Assembly: GCA_034440615.1 (NCBI GenBank)
Contig: JAOTOM010002260.1
Coordinates: forward strand, 32,548-96,547
Source: Ashinkailepas kermadecensis
Taxonomy: Eukaryota > Arthropoda > Thecostraca > Neolepadidae
Length of the DNA: 64,000 nucleotides
Direction of reading: 5' to 3'
Positions 10,525-20,790 of this stretch are shown here, in pieces. The notes under the pieces are model-generated. The model was not told the DNA's origin. It searched no databases and worked only from the letters and a program-made list of their open reading frames with translations. Position 1 is the stretch's first letter; the number at the start of each line of letters is the position of its first letter. Position numbers and translations under genes: made by a program.

Positions 10525-13367
10525 GACTATCTCAACACTGATGCATGCACTATCAATACAAGAAGCAGCACACCGCGTGACCTGACCCCTATCGATGACC
10601 CATTTCATCAGGTAGCACTAGCATCCCATTCAGCAACGCATTCAGAAAGGCATTCACCAATATCCTCCGATTCGTCTGAGAATTGGACTCAACCTTCACA
10701 ACCACAACCTTCGTACATGCATCACCGAACCTTTTTTTCTACGACGAACCATTTCGCCTTCAGAGGCGAAGAGGTCAGCGAGGTCAAATCTGAGATACCG
10801 CATAACTTGCCGGATAATTCACTTATTTGAATGATTCAAACGCTTGTGCCACCGCTATCACGGTGACATGCAGCACACCAAGTCAACTGCTCATTCGAGG
10901 TCACCATTTGACCTCAGGTCAAGGAAGACTTTAACATTACACCCTATGGGAAAACCACGGGTGCCGAATAACATTTTCCTGAAAACATTTATCGGATGGT
11001 TATTAGCGTCGAATAATCGCCCACGGAGCAAGGAAGCATCACATCCGAGCATGTGACCTTCAACGCCCGCGTTTGACCTCAGGTCAGGTTTGGTGAAATT
11101 CAGAAAAAGAAAGTGGTCCACTTGGGTACCGTATGTGGGCCAAACGAAGCATTGAATGTAGGCTATCTCAACACTGATGCATGCACTATCAATACAAGAA
11201 GCAGCACACCGCGTGCCCTGATCCCTATCGATGACGCATTTCATCACGTAGCACTAGCATCCCATTTAGCAATGCATTCAGAAACTCATTCACCAATATC
11301 CTCCGAATCGTCTGAAAATTTGACACAACCTCCGCAGGTATACCTGTACATACATCACGAAACGATTTTTTGTTATGGCGAACCATTACGCCTTCGGAGG
11401 CGAAAAGGTAAGCGAGGTCAAATCTGGGGTACCGCATAATTTGCCGGATAATTCACTATTGGAATGATTAAAACGCTTGTGCCACCACTACCACGGTGAC
11501 ATGCAGCACACCAAGTCAACTGCTCATTCGAGGTCACCATTTGACCTCAGGTCAACGAGAACTTTAACATTACACCCTATGGGAAAGTCATGGGGTACCG
11601 AATACCATTTTTCTGTCATCGATAGAGGTCAGGTCCCGCAGTGTGCTGCTTCTTGTATTGATAGTGCATGCATCAGTGTTGAGATAATCTACATTCAATG
11701 CTTTGCTTGGCCCACATACGGTACCCAAGTGGGCCACTTACACTTTCTAAATTTCATCTAACCAGACCTGAGGTCAAACGCTGGCATTGAAGGTCACATG
11801 CTCGGATGTGCTGCTTCCTTGCTCGATGAGCGATTATTCGACGCTAATATCCATCTGATAAATGTATTCAGAAAAAGGTATTCGGTACCCCGTGATTTTC
11901 CCATAGGGTGTAATGTTAAAGTCTTCGTTGAACTGAGGTCAAATGGTGACCTCGAGTGACCAGTTGACTTGGTGTGCTGCATGTCACTGTGATAGCGGTG
12001 GCACAAGCGTTTGAATCATTCCTACAAGTGAATTAGCCGGCAAGTTATGCGGTACCCCAGATTTGACTTCGCTGACTTTTTCGCCTCTGAATGCGAAAGG
12101 GTTCGTCGTAGCAAAAAATCGTTTCGTGGTGCATGTACAAATGCCTGCGAAGGTTGTGTCAAATTTTCAGACGAATCGGAGGATATTCGTGAATGCGTTT
12201 CTAAATGCGTTGCTGAATGGGATGCTAGTGCTACCTGATGAAATGCGTCATCGACAGAGGTCAGTCACGTGGTGTGCTGCTTCTTGTATTGATAGTGCGT
12301 GTTGAAATAGTCTACATTCAATGCTTCGTTTGGCCCACATACGGTACCCCAGTGGACCACTTTCATTTTGTGAATTTCATTAAACCTGACTTGAGGTCAA
12401 ACGCTGGCCTTGCAGGTCACATGCTCGGATGTGCTGCTTCCTTGAGCGGTGGGCGATTATTCGGCGGTAGTATCCATCCGATAAATGTACTCAGGAAAAT
12501 GTTATTCGGCACCCCGTGAATTTCCCATAGGGTGTAATGTTAAAGTCTTCGTTGACCTGAGGTCCAATAGTGACCTTGAAGGTAACATGCTTGGATGTGC
12601 TGCTTTCTTGTCCGATGGGAGATTATTTGGCGCTAATGTCCATCCGATGAATGTATTTAGGAAGGTATTATTCGGTACCCCGTAGATGGCAATAGTGCAA
12701 GGTCAAATCAACATTTTGTGAACATAGGTCAAACTATGAGACTATAGGTCAGACACTTCAATGTGCTGCATCCATGGGCCATACCCAATGTCTGGGTGTT
12801 ATTTCGTGGTGCCAAGTAAATTTTTGCGGAAATTATCTGTTACGCAAGAATTTGGTATATTTGCTATTTTTCACCTTTTTGACGAACGGTGATGAATCCA
12901 TGACCATAATGGGTCATTTTGATCGATGTGCTCTATGTACGTGCTATGTAGACTATCACCTGCAAAAATAAGGTATATCCAATGTGTCATCATGATTTTA
13001 TTCGGTACCCCGTAAATAGATATAGTGCATGAGTAAAACCAACTTTGGTGACCTGAGGTCAAACTGTGACACTGAATGTCACGTAATTCGATGTGCTGCA
13101 TCTTTGATGGACAGCGGACATCTAGGCGTTGGAATTATTCGGCTAAGTGAAACACTTTGAATTTTATGCGGGACCCCGTGTTTGACCCGATTGACCTTTC
13201 TTTACCTATGGAGATCGAACTGCTCGTCCTACTGAATAATTGTTGTTTGCCTTACTTTTGCAATCGACAAAGATCATATCCTGAAGAAGAAAAAATTAAC
13301 GAAATCGGAGAGTATGCGAATAGGATGCTGAATGCGAATGCCAATGCGTTGCATATATCATGGACAT

Positions 13368-13376
13368 AGTTGCCAG
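13368..13376 (+). repeat. right 9-bp target-site duplication
   Basis: Second exact copy of AGTTGCCAG, directly after the right terminus of the inverted-repeat element. Confidence 0.75.
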
Positions 13377-14079
13377 CAAGTCATGGAAAGCCATGTTAAG
13401 CACATGTTGAAAGCTTCAAACATGACACAGGTCATGGAAAGCATCAAACATGTCAAGCATATGTTTGATAACGCCGTAATACTGCTGATTTTTATCGAAA
13501 TCCTAGATGCAGAAATATTATTCCAGCCATTGTAACTGCAACATCAGCTCTCCCTACAATGCACATCACTTTGCGTACCTCTGCCTGGGGGTGTTGTTTC
13601 CAGTTATTTGTGGGTGCCCGGGTGCTCATAACTTTCTCAACTTCTAACATTGTGTCTGCGGGCGTTGACTGAAACGAATCGATCTGGAATGCTATTCGGC
13701 ACCGCCAGCAGATATCGGGGTGGGGGCACGTACCCAAGCGTCCTCAAGGGGGGGGGGGGCAAGCGGTAGCTTGCCTCTTTCCTCCAAACGGAAGCCGTAC
13801 AACGACCTGACGATATCGGCCTGACGGCAGATACTGCAATTTTAGGTCATGAAAATACAAGAAGTTGAATATGAAGCGTTAAATTAAATATCAATATAGC
13901 TAAATACACATATTCAGAAAACTCTGCCAAACACAACTGCATGCCCCACCCCAGCCATATGAGTCCTATTGAACGTCAGGGGCATTCTTGAAATTTGTGC
14001 AGCTGCATCTTTTTGGTTGCTGTTAAAAATAGCGCATAGGAGCTAATGCTAATCGGGCGTGGTCATTACAATAATGCGG
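13377..14079. other. unassigned DNA
   Basis: No gene or repeat family recognised. It contains a G-run at about 13747-13760 and two short CATGTC/CATGGAAAGC(AC)-like duplications at 13380-13465. Confidence 0.4.
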
Positions 14080-14860
14080 TGGTGGCGTTGGTGGCGGCGG
14101 AGTGTTGCTGGTGGCGGCAGCGGTGACGGTGGCGGCGGAGTGGTGCTGGTGGCGGCAGCGGTGACGGTGGCGGCGGAGTGGTGCTGGTGGCGGCAGCGGT
14201 GACGGTGGCGGCGGAGTGGTGCTGGTGGCGGCAGCGGTGACGGTGGCGGCGGAGTGGTGCTGGTGGCGGCAGCGGTGATGGTGGCGGCGGAGTGGTGCTG
14301 GTGGCGGCAGCGGTGATGGTGGCGGCGGAGTGGTGCTGGTGGCGGCAGCGGTGACGGTGGCGGCGGAGTGTTGCTGGTGGCGGCAGCGGCGATGGTGGCG
14401 GCGGAGTGTTGCTGGTGGCGGCAGCGGCGATGGTGGCGGCGGAGTGGTGCTGGTGGCGGCAGCGGTGACGGTGGCGGCGGAGTGTTGCTGGTGGCGGCAG
14501 CGGCGATGGTGGCGGCGGAGTGTTGCTGGTGGCGGCAGCGGTGACGGTGGCGGCGGAGTGGTGCTGGTGGCGGCAGCGGTGACGGTGGTGGCGGAGTGTT
14601 GCTGGTGGCGGCAGCGGTGATGGTGGCGGCGGAGTGGTGCTGGTGGCGGCAGCGGTGACGGTGGCGGCGGAGTGGTGCTGGTGGCGGCAGCGGTGACGGT
14701 GGCGGCGGAGTGGTGCTGGTGGCGGCAGCGGTGACGGTGGCGGCGGAGTGGTGCTGGTGGCGGCAGCGGTGATGGTGGCGGCGGAGTGTTGCTGGTGGCG
14801 GCAGCGGTGATGGTGGCGGCGGAGTGGTGCTGGTGGCGGCAGCGGTAACGGTGGCGGCGG
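14080..14860. repeat. 38-bp GC-rich minisatellite, about 20 copies
   Basis: The unit is GGTGGCGGCAGCGGTGACGG followed by TGGCGGCGGAGTGGTGCT. The 38-bp step is measured from 14101 to 14139 and onward. Variants are GTGAC/GTGAT/GCGAT and GTGGT/GTGTT. The period is not a multiple of three. The minus strand has no stops in any frame, giving long Pro/His/Thr-rich frames (PPPPSPLPPPAPLRRH and similar) that I regard as spurious. Confidence 0.95.
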
Positions 14861-15374
14861 CGGCGGCTTTGTTGGCCGTTGCGGCAGCTTCAGCGGAAGC
14901 GGCTGCAGCTGCCACAGGTGAGACAAACTGGGCCTGCTCCGTTCGGTGGTCAGACTCGCGACCATTTTTAGGAGAGACTATAACGCAGTCACAGCATTGC
15001 TACCTTCATTGCCACTTTTATCTTCAATATGCGATACATGTTAAAATAAGAGCAATTCAACATTTATTTCTACCGTTTGCATATAAGCAACGTAGAGTAT
15101 TTACTATTGCATACCACGCACCAAAACCATGGACAATATGACAATTCGTCCAATATTCCCTAGTGCTGAGTAGTCTAGACAAAACGAAATGCTAATTAAA
15201 TGCATTAGGCATTATGTTATGGAATGATGCACCATAAATAAAATTGCACGACCAAATGCGGCTAATACCATTGTTCCGTCAGTTGAAACAATGTGCATAT
15301 GCAGAGCATACATGTTTGCAAGCTGTGGCGCCATGCAAGGATGTGCTGATGCATGAGTAAGTATGGGCGTGTTG
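14861..15374. other. unassigned DNA
   Basis: After the minisatellite decays into GCGGCGGC and GCAGCTTCAGCGGAAGC runs (to about 14920), nothing is recognised. Confidence 0.4.
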
Positions 15375-15540
15375 GTGTGGTGGTGGTGGCTGTTGGCTTT
15401 ACGACGCGTCGACTGTTGTAGCAGATAACATCGCTAATTCCTCACGCCGATTGGTCGCGGGCGAAGAGTATGGACAGGTAGGACTCGAAACAACAACTTT
15501 TCGGTTGGGAGACGGACACCGTAGGCCAGTTCCACGACAA
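15375..15540 (-). mobile_element. tRNA-derived SINE, copy a
   Basis: Read on the minus strand it shows a box-A-like TGGCCTACGG, an anticodon-arm-like GTCCGTCTCCCAACCG, and a box-B-like GTTTCGAGTCC (about 15479-15489). The body CTCTTCGCCCGCGACCAATC follows. A second copy in the same orientation is at 19885-20050. Internal RNA polymerase III boxes are the basis for calling a tRNA-derived SINE. The 3' tail region reads GTAAAGCCAACAGCC. Confidence 0.6.
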
Positions 15541-16100
15541 ATCGTCTAGGCAAAGGGGTGATTGTCCACCCTCATGTCTCAGATTTTGAGCAAAATTGGT
15601 GTATAGCGTTATCTTATGCCCTGAATCCACCTGTGCAAATTTTACTTCAATCAGATCAACAATTCAGGAGTTATAGCCTCGGGAATTTCTGGAAGGTCAC
15701 GCTGCAGGGTTATGTTCGGTGGTCGATAACTAAGTTAATTATCAGTTAAATATAAATATCCGGACATTTTTGAACTCGCAAAGACTCAAGGGATCCAATT
15801 CTGGAAATATTTGTAATATGTGATGAATAATAAATGAGTTACCCCATGACCTCAGGTCACGTGACCTCCGGTGACCTCGATGCCCGTGCAATTTTTTTTA
15901 TTGACAGAAGGGAAGGACCACGTCTTGGCTTGATATATTGCAAATAAAAATGGGCGTTTTTTTCTATAAATCCTCATTTGGAGAGCGAAAAATGTACTAT
16001 ATTTGAAGTGTTTCGAAGATTGAGCTACTAACTCGGCCGTCCCTTCGTCCCATATCGAGATGTAGTTTGAGAACATATACCAACGCATTCTCTGGCATTG
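15541..16100 (+). repeat. about 560-bp interspersed repeat (A), copy A1
   Basis: Aligns along its length with 16186-16705 in the same orientation and with 19295-19860 inverted. Shared landmarks in order: GACAAATCG, GTGATTGTCCAC, CAGATTTTGAGCAAA, CAGGAGTTATAGC, TTTCTGGAAGGTCACG, ACATTTTTGAACTCGCAAAG, CCCCATGACCTCAGGTCA, GACCTCCGGTGACCTCGAT, and TTTGGAGAGCG followed by AACTCGGC. It is non-coding. Two direct copies plus one inverted copy resemble the modular arms of the foldback elements, but I found no terminal duplication. Confidence 0.8.
15854..15867. promoter_or_regulatory. AGGTCACGTGACCT palindrome (possible factor-binding site)
   Basis: A perfect 14-bp palindrome combines two AGGTCA nuclear-receptor half-sites with a central GTCACGTGAC, the known E-box/CLEAR motif of bHLH-zip factors. 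Further half-sites flank it (TGACCTCAGGTCA before, TCCGGTGACCTC after). Copy A2 has CACATG instead, and the inverted copy keeps AGGTCACGTGA. Function is pure inference. Confidence 0.2.
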
Positions 16101-16185
16101 TGTGGTTGGTGGACGGTTTTAAAAAGTAGTAATGCACAAAGCTGCATAATATTCATAAATTAAACTAACGATGACGGGGGAATTA

Positions 16186-16705
16186 TAGGACAAATCGACC
16201 AGGCAAGGAGGTGATTGTCCACTCTCATGTCTCAGATTTTGAGCAAATGATTGATGTATAGGGTTATCCTATGCCTGCACCCCCCTGAAATTTGTTATGT
16301 CGATCAGGTCAGCGGTTCAGGAGTTATAGCATCGGGTATTTCTGGAAGGTCACGATAACTGCGAGGTTACGCTCGGTGGCCAATAACTATGTTAAATATC
16401 ATTCAAAATATAAATGTCCAGACATTTTTGAACTCGCAAAGTTTCAAGGAATCCAATTCCGGTAATATTTTTATATGTGAGAACTGATTGAAAAGTTACC
16501 CCATGACCTCAGGTCACATGACCTCCGGTGACCTCGATTCCGTTGAAACTTTACTTTTTATAATTGACATGATGGAAGGGCCATATTTTTGATTGACATA
16601 TAACAACAAAAAATAATAGCGTTTTTGCTACAAATGTTCGTTTGGAGAGCGCAAACATTATCACATGTGAAGGTTATCGAGGATCGAACTTCTAACTCGG
16701 CTAGG
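16186..16705 (+). repeat. interspersed repeat A, copy A2
   Basis: Direct repeat of A1 with the same landmarks (GACAAATCGACCAGGCAAGG, TTTTTGAACTCGCAAAG, CCCCATGACCTCAGGTCACA). It runs straight into the GGGCCC-type array at its right end. Confidence 0.8.
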
Positions 16706-18560
16706 CCGGGCTGTCAGCAGAGCCCAAGCCAAGAAAGGGCCCCTGACTTGATGGGCAGTGTTCAAGCGTTTGAAAAGGGCCCTCCGGCTTGCCGGAAAAG
16801 GCCCTGGCTCTTCAAAGAGGGCCCCTGAAATGACGGAGGGGCCCTAGTTGCCGCAGGGATCTCGGGTCGTCAGAAAGGGCCCTTGGGCCGACGGAAGTGA
16901 CCCAAGCTGTTGAAAGAGGGCCTCCGGCCTGACAGGGGAGGCCCTGGATCGCTAAGGAGGTCCCCTGCGCCGACGAAGAGAACCCCTAGCCGTTGGAGGA
17001 TCCGGGCCGTCGAGGAGAGCCCAGAGCCGGCATGAAGGGCCCTTGGGCCGATGAGGGCCGGAACCGCACAGGGGCCCCTTGCATCATAGAGGAAGCCCAA
17101 GGTTTTGAAGAGGAGACTCCGATCGGACGGAGAGTGTGCTGAGCCGTGAAAGGGTCTCTAAGCCGACGGATGGGGCACTGGGCCGGACGTGCAGAGCCAC
17201 TGGGTCGGCTTTGGCTCACGCTGATGGAGAGGGTCTCAGAGCTGACAGCGGGCCTCAGGCCGATAAAGAGACCCGAGCTTTGAAGATGATCCGGGCTGAA
17301 GTGGAGGTTTCCCGGTGCTACGTAAAGGGCTCCTAAGCCCATGGAAGGGCCCTGGCTGCTACGCAGTAGTGGCGTTTCCAAGGTATGAAGGGGTACCCGT
17401 TCCCTATCGAGTCCAATGGAGCCCTCCAGGCGACCGCCCTGAGGGGCAGAAATATAACCGAGGAAATGCTTAGGTACATGTAATAGCTTGTGTAATAGCT
17501 GCTAAGAGCCCTTGACACGTGAGGAGGTCCACCCTGATGGCTAGCAAGGGCCGTGAAGACAAGAGAGGACCCGACCGAGAGCTAGAGTGCCTTTACCAGC
17601 TGGAAAGAGAGTCTCAGCTAGAATTGGCCCCTAACGGCTGAAGAATAAACAGGCACGTGAGGGTCTGAGAAGGCTGTGATGCTTTTTGGGTCTGAAAGGG
17701 CACCTGGGGGGATGAACAGGACCCATGCGAGCTGAAGGGGGACTAGTGAGGGCCCATCTCAGATCTGAAATTCCCCGAGATGAGAGCTGCACAGGACTAT
17801 TGAGAACTGTGATTGGCTCCTATAAATAGGAGAGGACCTTGAGTGATGCAGAGGATCTCCTAAGAGTCAGAGAGGACTGGACCGGGATTCTTCTGATGCT
17901 GAGAGCGGCCCCCAATGGATGAACAAGGCCACCCGAGAGGAAAAATCCCTGTTGGCTGGCAATTTAGGTGAGGAATACCGAGGGCCAGTCTCAGAGCTAT
18001 AATGCTCTTGAAACCACTAGAGCTCTCGATAACTAGGAAGGATCCCTAGCAGCATGAGAAGGCCCTTGAGGGCGAATAGAGTTCCCTGAGAGCTAAGAAG
18101 AGTCCCTAGGTCAATGATTGTGAGGAATATTGAGGGTCAATGTCAGAGTTAGAAAGCCCTTGAAGCTAGAAAGACTGTCAATAACTGGGAAGGGCCCGAA
18201 CAGCTGGAGAGAACCCCTGACGATTGGAAATGGTCATTGAGCGCTAGAGGGGACTGGACTGGGATGCCCAAGAGGTTTGAAAGGGGTCCCTAAGAGCCGA
18301 ACAGTGCCCCCTGAGATCTAAAGAGTCCCTAAGGGCTAGCGATCGTTGTGAGGGATACTGAGAGCCAATTCCAGAGCTAGAATGTCATTGCCAGCCCGAA
18401 AAAACTTGAGGAGTAGGGAGGTCCCGCGAGAGCTAGAGCGGACCTGACTGTGATGTTTCTGATGCTTGGGAGGAACACTGGGGGATGAACAGAGCCCCCT
18501 AAGAGCTAAGGGGAGTTCCGAGAGCTGGCGATGTTTGCGAGAAATTGTGAGGCCTGTCTC
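16706..18560. repeat. degenerate ~21-bp GGGCCC array with higher-order structure
   Basis: GGGCCC-like cores recur every 18-22 bp (for example GGGCCCTTGGGCCGACGGAAG and TCCCCTGCGCCGACGAAGAG). From about 17500 the unit changes to an AGAGCTAGAAAGGG type. A larger block (GTGAGGAATACNGAGGGNCA, then CAGAGCTA) recurs at about 17970, 18120, 18350 and 18540. Those spacings of about 152, 229 and 187 bp are close to 7, 11 and 9 units of 21. It lies between repeat copies A2 and A'. Open frames here reflect lack of stops, not coding. Confidence 0.7.
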
Positions 18561-19294
18561 AGAGCTGCTTTGTCACGAAGGAAGAGGTGGAGAAGGTCAC
18601 TGCAAGCCTCGCAGGTCGCTTTACGAAAGCTCTCGCCGTCAAGGGAACACACAAATGTAACAAGTTCTCGCCTGCTGATGTTACGACTGTTTTGGTACAA
18701 GTATTGTCGAACGACGAGGGACGTGTCGTGAAAGCGTCACGATAGGTGGACGACAGCTAGATACGAGACAGAAACGATTGGTGCACATATGAAACATGGC
18801 TTGTTACCGCAGCTACTTGCAGATTTGTGTGTTGATCTGTCTTTGGGCAGATGACAAAAACTTCGGATCGTTTTCATGCCCTCAATTATGCAAATGGTAC
18901 TTCCATACACTTCTAACGGGGCATGGTTATGAGGTGATGTACCTCCTTATTTCTCAGTTGGATACATGTTTGTTCTAAACATACAATGATTGTGTAGCCA
19001 TGGTGTATACATTGCCCTCATGAATCCATACGGATCTTGTTTTCTATGAGAATACAAGCATTAACAGATGTCAGGAAGTGTTCTTGGCGAATGAAATTGA
19101 GACGCATTTATTCAGCGAAATTACTGGATTACTGGAAATTACTGGATATAACAAAATACAAGCTACTGGTGCCGACCACAGTTCAGTTCAGGCCAATGGA
19201 CACTTCTGACATTAGTAGGCGCCTTTTATCTTATATAGATAACTGGATATTGGAGGTAAATAAGTACATTAGAAGACATAAATCCACACAATGC
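18561..19294. other. unassigned DNA between array and inverted repeat copy
   Basis: No feature recognised. Short frames have no familiar motifs. Confidence 0.4.
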
Positions 19295-19860
19295 CAGATA
19301 ACACGTTGCTACATGTTATCAAACCGCATCTCGATTTTGGACGGAGAGACGGCCGAGTTAGTAGCTCAATCTTCGACAAACTTCAAATATGATAAAGTTT
19401 GCGCTCTCCAAATGAGGATTTATAGGGACAACGCCCTTTTTTGCTCTATATCAAGCCAAAACATGGTTCGTCCATTCTGTCAATTAAAAAAACAGAAACG
19501 TCACGGGCATCAAGGTCACCGGAGGTCACGTGAGATAAGATCACGGGGTAACTCTTGTATTATTCATCACATATTACAAATGTTGCCAGAATTAGATTCC
19601 TTGAACTTTTGCGAGTTCAAAAATGTCTAGATATTTATATTTTGACCGATAATTAACTTAGTTATCGGTCACCGAACATAAACTTGCAGCGTGACCTTCC
19701 AGAAATGCCCGAGACTATAACTCCTGAACCGTTGACCTGATCGAAGTAAAATTTGTACAGGTGGATTCAGGGCATAAGATAACCCTATACACCAATTTTT
19801 CTCAAAATATGAGGCATGAGGGTGCCGGGCCCTGGTCGATCTGTCGTGGAATGCCCCCGT
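19295..19860 (-). repeat. interspersed repeat A, inverted copy A'
   Basis: Reverse complement of A1/A2 over about 560 bp. It includes CTTTGCGAGTTC-type and CGTGACCTTCCAGAAATGC landmarks and the AGGTCACCGGAGGTCACGTG cluster. With A1 and A2 it makes a long inverted repeat with a loop of about 2.6 kb. Confidence 0.8.
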
Positions 19861-19884
19861 AGCCTCACTCCCTGGAGCGTGTTT

Positions 19885-20050
19885 GTGTGGAAGATGTTGA
19901 TAGGACTACTCGGTGGTGGTTATTGGTTTTACGACACGTCGACCGTTGAGTCATGTAGCGTCGCCAATCTCTCACGCCGATTGGTCGCGGGCGAAGAGTA
20001 GCGACAGGTGAGACTCGAGCCCACAATCTTGCATCCGCTATGTACATATC
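19885..20050 (-). mobile_element. tRNA-derived SINE, copy b
   Basis: Same orientation and body as the SINE at 15375-15540 (shared 30-bp core around CACGCCGATTGGTCGCGGG and GCGAAGAGTA). The minus strand shows a box-B-like GGGCTCGAGTCTC (about 20009-20021) after an ATTGTG arm. The tail reads CGTAAAACCAATAACCACC. Box A is not clear in this copy. Confidence 0.55.
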
Positions 20051-20439
20051 GTTGAAGCCGGGGTAGCACCGCCCTCGGGGTAATGCTGCCCACTTTTCTC
20101 CCGAGTACAACTTAACCAAAGGAAGCTCAGCTGACTGTCGGTTCGAGGTCGCATGCGAGACGCAGAGAAAAGGTAAACTTTTGTATTTAACTGGTTTTGC
20201 ATGAACAATATTGCATGATCCTTTTCTTTGGTATGTTGTTGTTAGAACACCCATGTTTATCAATGTGTATGGGTCTCAAGAAAGCCTCATTGCGAAGTCC
20301 CGCGTGTTTATCAGCAGCATTATAGTGTCTAGGATTAATAGTAAACAAAGGTTTGGCGCCAATGTGCCCGCTGCAGTCGTTCCATTGTCAAAGGCTATTA
20401 GAGCAATCGCGGTGACGCCGCCAACCTTGGCGAACCTGC
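20051..20439. other. unassigned DNA
   Basis: Nothing assignable. A GTCGGTTCGAGGTCGC string near 20140 resembles a box B but has no partner box A. Confidence 0.35.
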
Positions 20440-20790
20440 CCCACACCAGGGGCTCAAAATAGGGGAAAGGGCACTTGGGCACGTCCCCCCCCCCCCATCC
20501 CCACCTCCATGCCCTCTCCCCCCCTCCCACCCCATGGAAAAGTGACACCCCTCTGACCGAGAAAAGACTGGAGGCTCCAATGCACCACCTTCCCTCACCC
20601 ACTTAGCGAATTTTTTTTTGCAGCCCAAGGGGCCCCCTCTCAAAGGAATAGGTACCCTCTTGAGAGGAGAAGTGTCTGCTGATAAAAATAAATCTCCCTT
20701 TCAGTATGCACCAGTTCACCCACCCACCCTTCCCGGCTGAACAAATTTTTCTGCTGAAAGCGCTCCTCCAGGTACTTTCACAGTGGCGCC
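20440..20790 (-). mobile_element. GGCGCC-rich interspersed element, reverse copy
   Basis: Read on the minus strand, GAGGGGCGCCACTGTGAAAG begins a series of spaced GGCGCC/GGGGCC-like blocks. The same order occurs on the plus strand at 35640-36310, 39072-39397, 52577-52800 and, in part, 59636-59712. It contains a C-run and a TTTTTTTTT tract. It is non-coding and probably a MITE-type family (see 39072-39397). Confidence 0.6.

Larger units (their letters stand above)
7255..13367. mobile_element. foldback-type inverted-repeat element (FB1), interrupted by a LINE
   Basis: The left arm (7255-8329 and 10525-11614) is the diverged reverse complement of the right arm (about 11868-13367). A ~250-bp central region, itself made of the same modules, separates them. 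Both termini read inward as ATGTCCATGATAT. An exact 9-bp direct repeat flanks them, the size known for Drosophila foldback and Mutator-like elements. The arms are modular: the GCAGCACA motif recurs about every 165 bp, or about twice that (for example 7870, 8036, 8201, 10566, 10870, 11035, 11199, 11503, mirrored to the right). Modules carry TTGACCTCAGGTCAA and GGGGTACCGAATA. The left arm has an extra direct duplication (10530-10985 resembles 11165-11614). No transposase is encoded, so the element is non-autonomous. The Mutator link is inferred from duplication length only. Confidence 0.85.

Noticed and set aside
14049..14965. Minus-strand Pro/His-rich frames of nearly 300 residues
   Set aside because: Pure 38-bp repeat without stops in any phase. 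A non-triplet period in all frames argues against coding selection.
15375..20050. Single LTR-type element bounded by the two same-direction repeats
   Set aside because: The bounding repeats carry pol III boxes and look like two SINEs. The interior has no gag or pol and contains inverted copies, which does not fit an LTR element.
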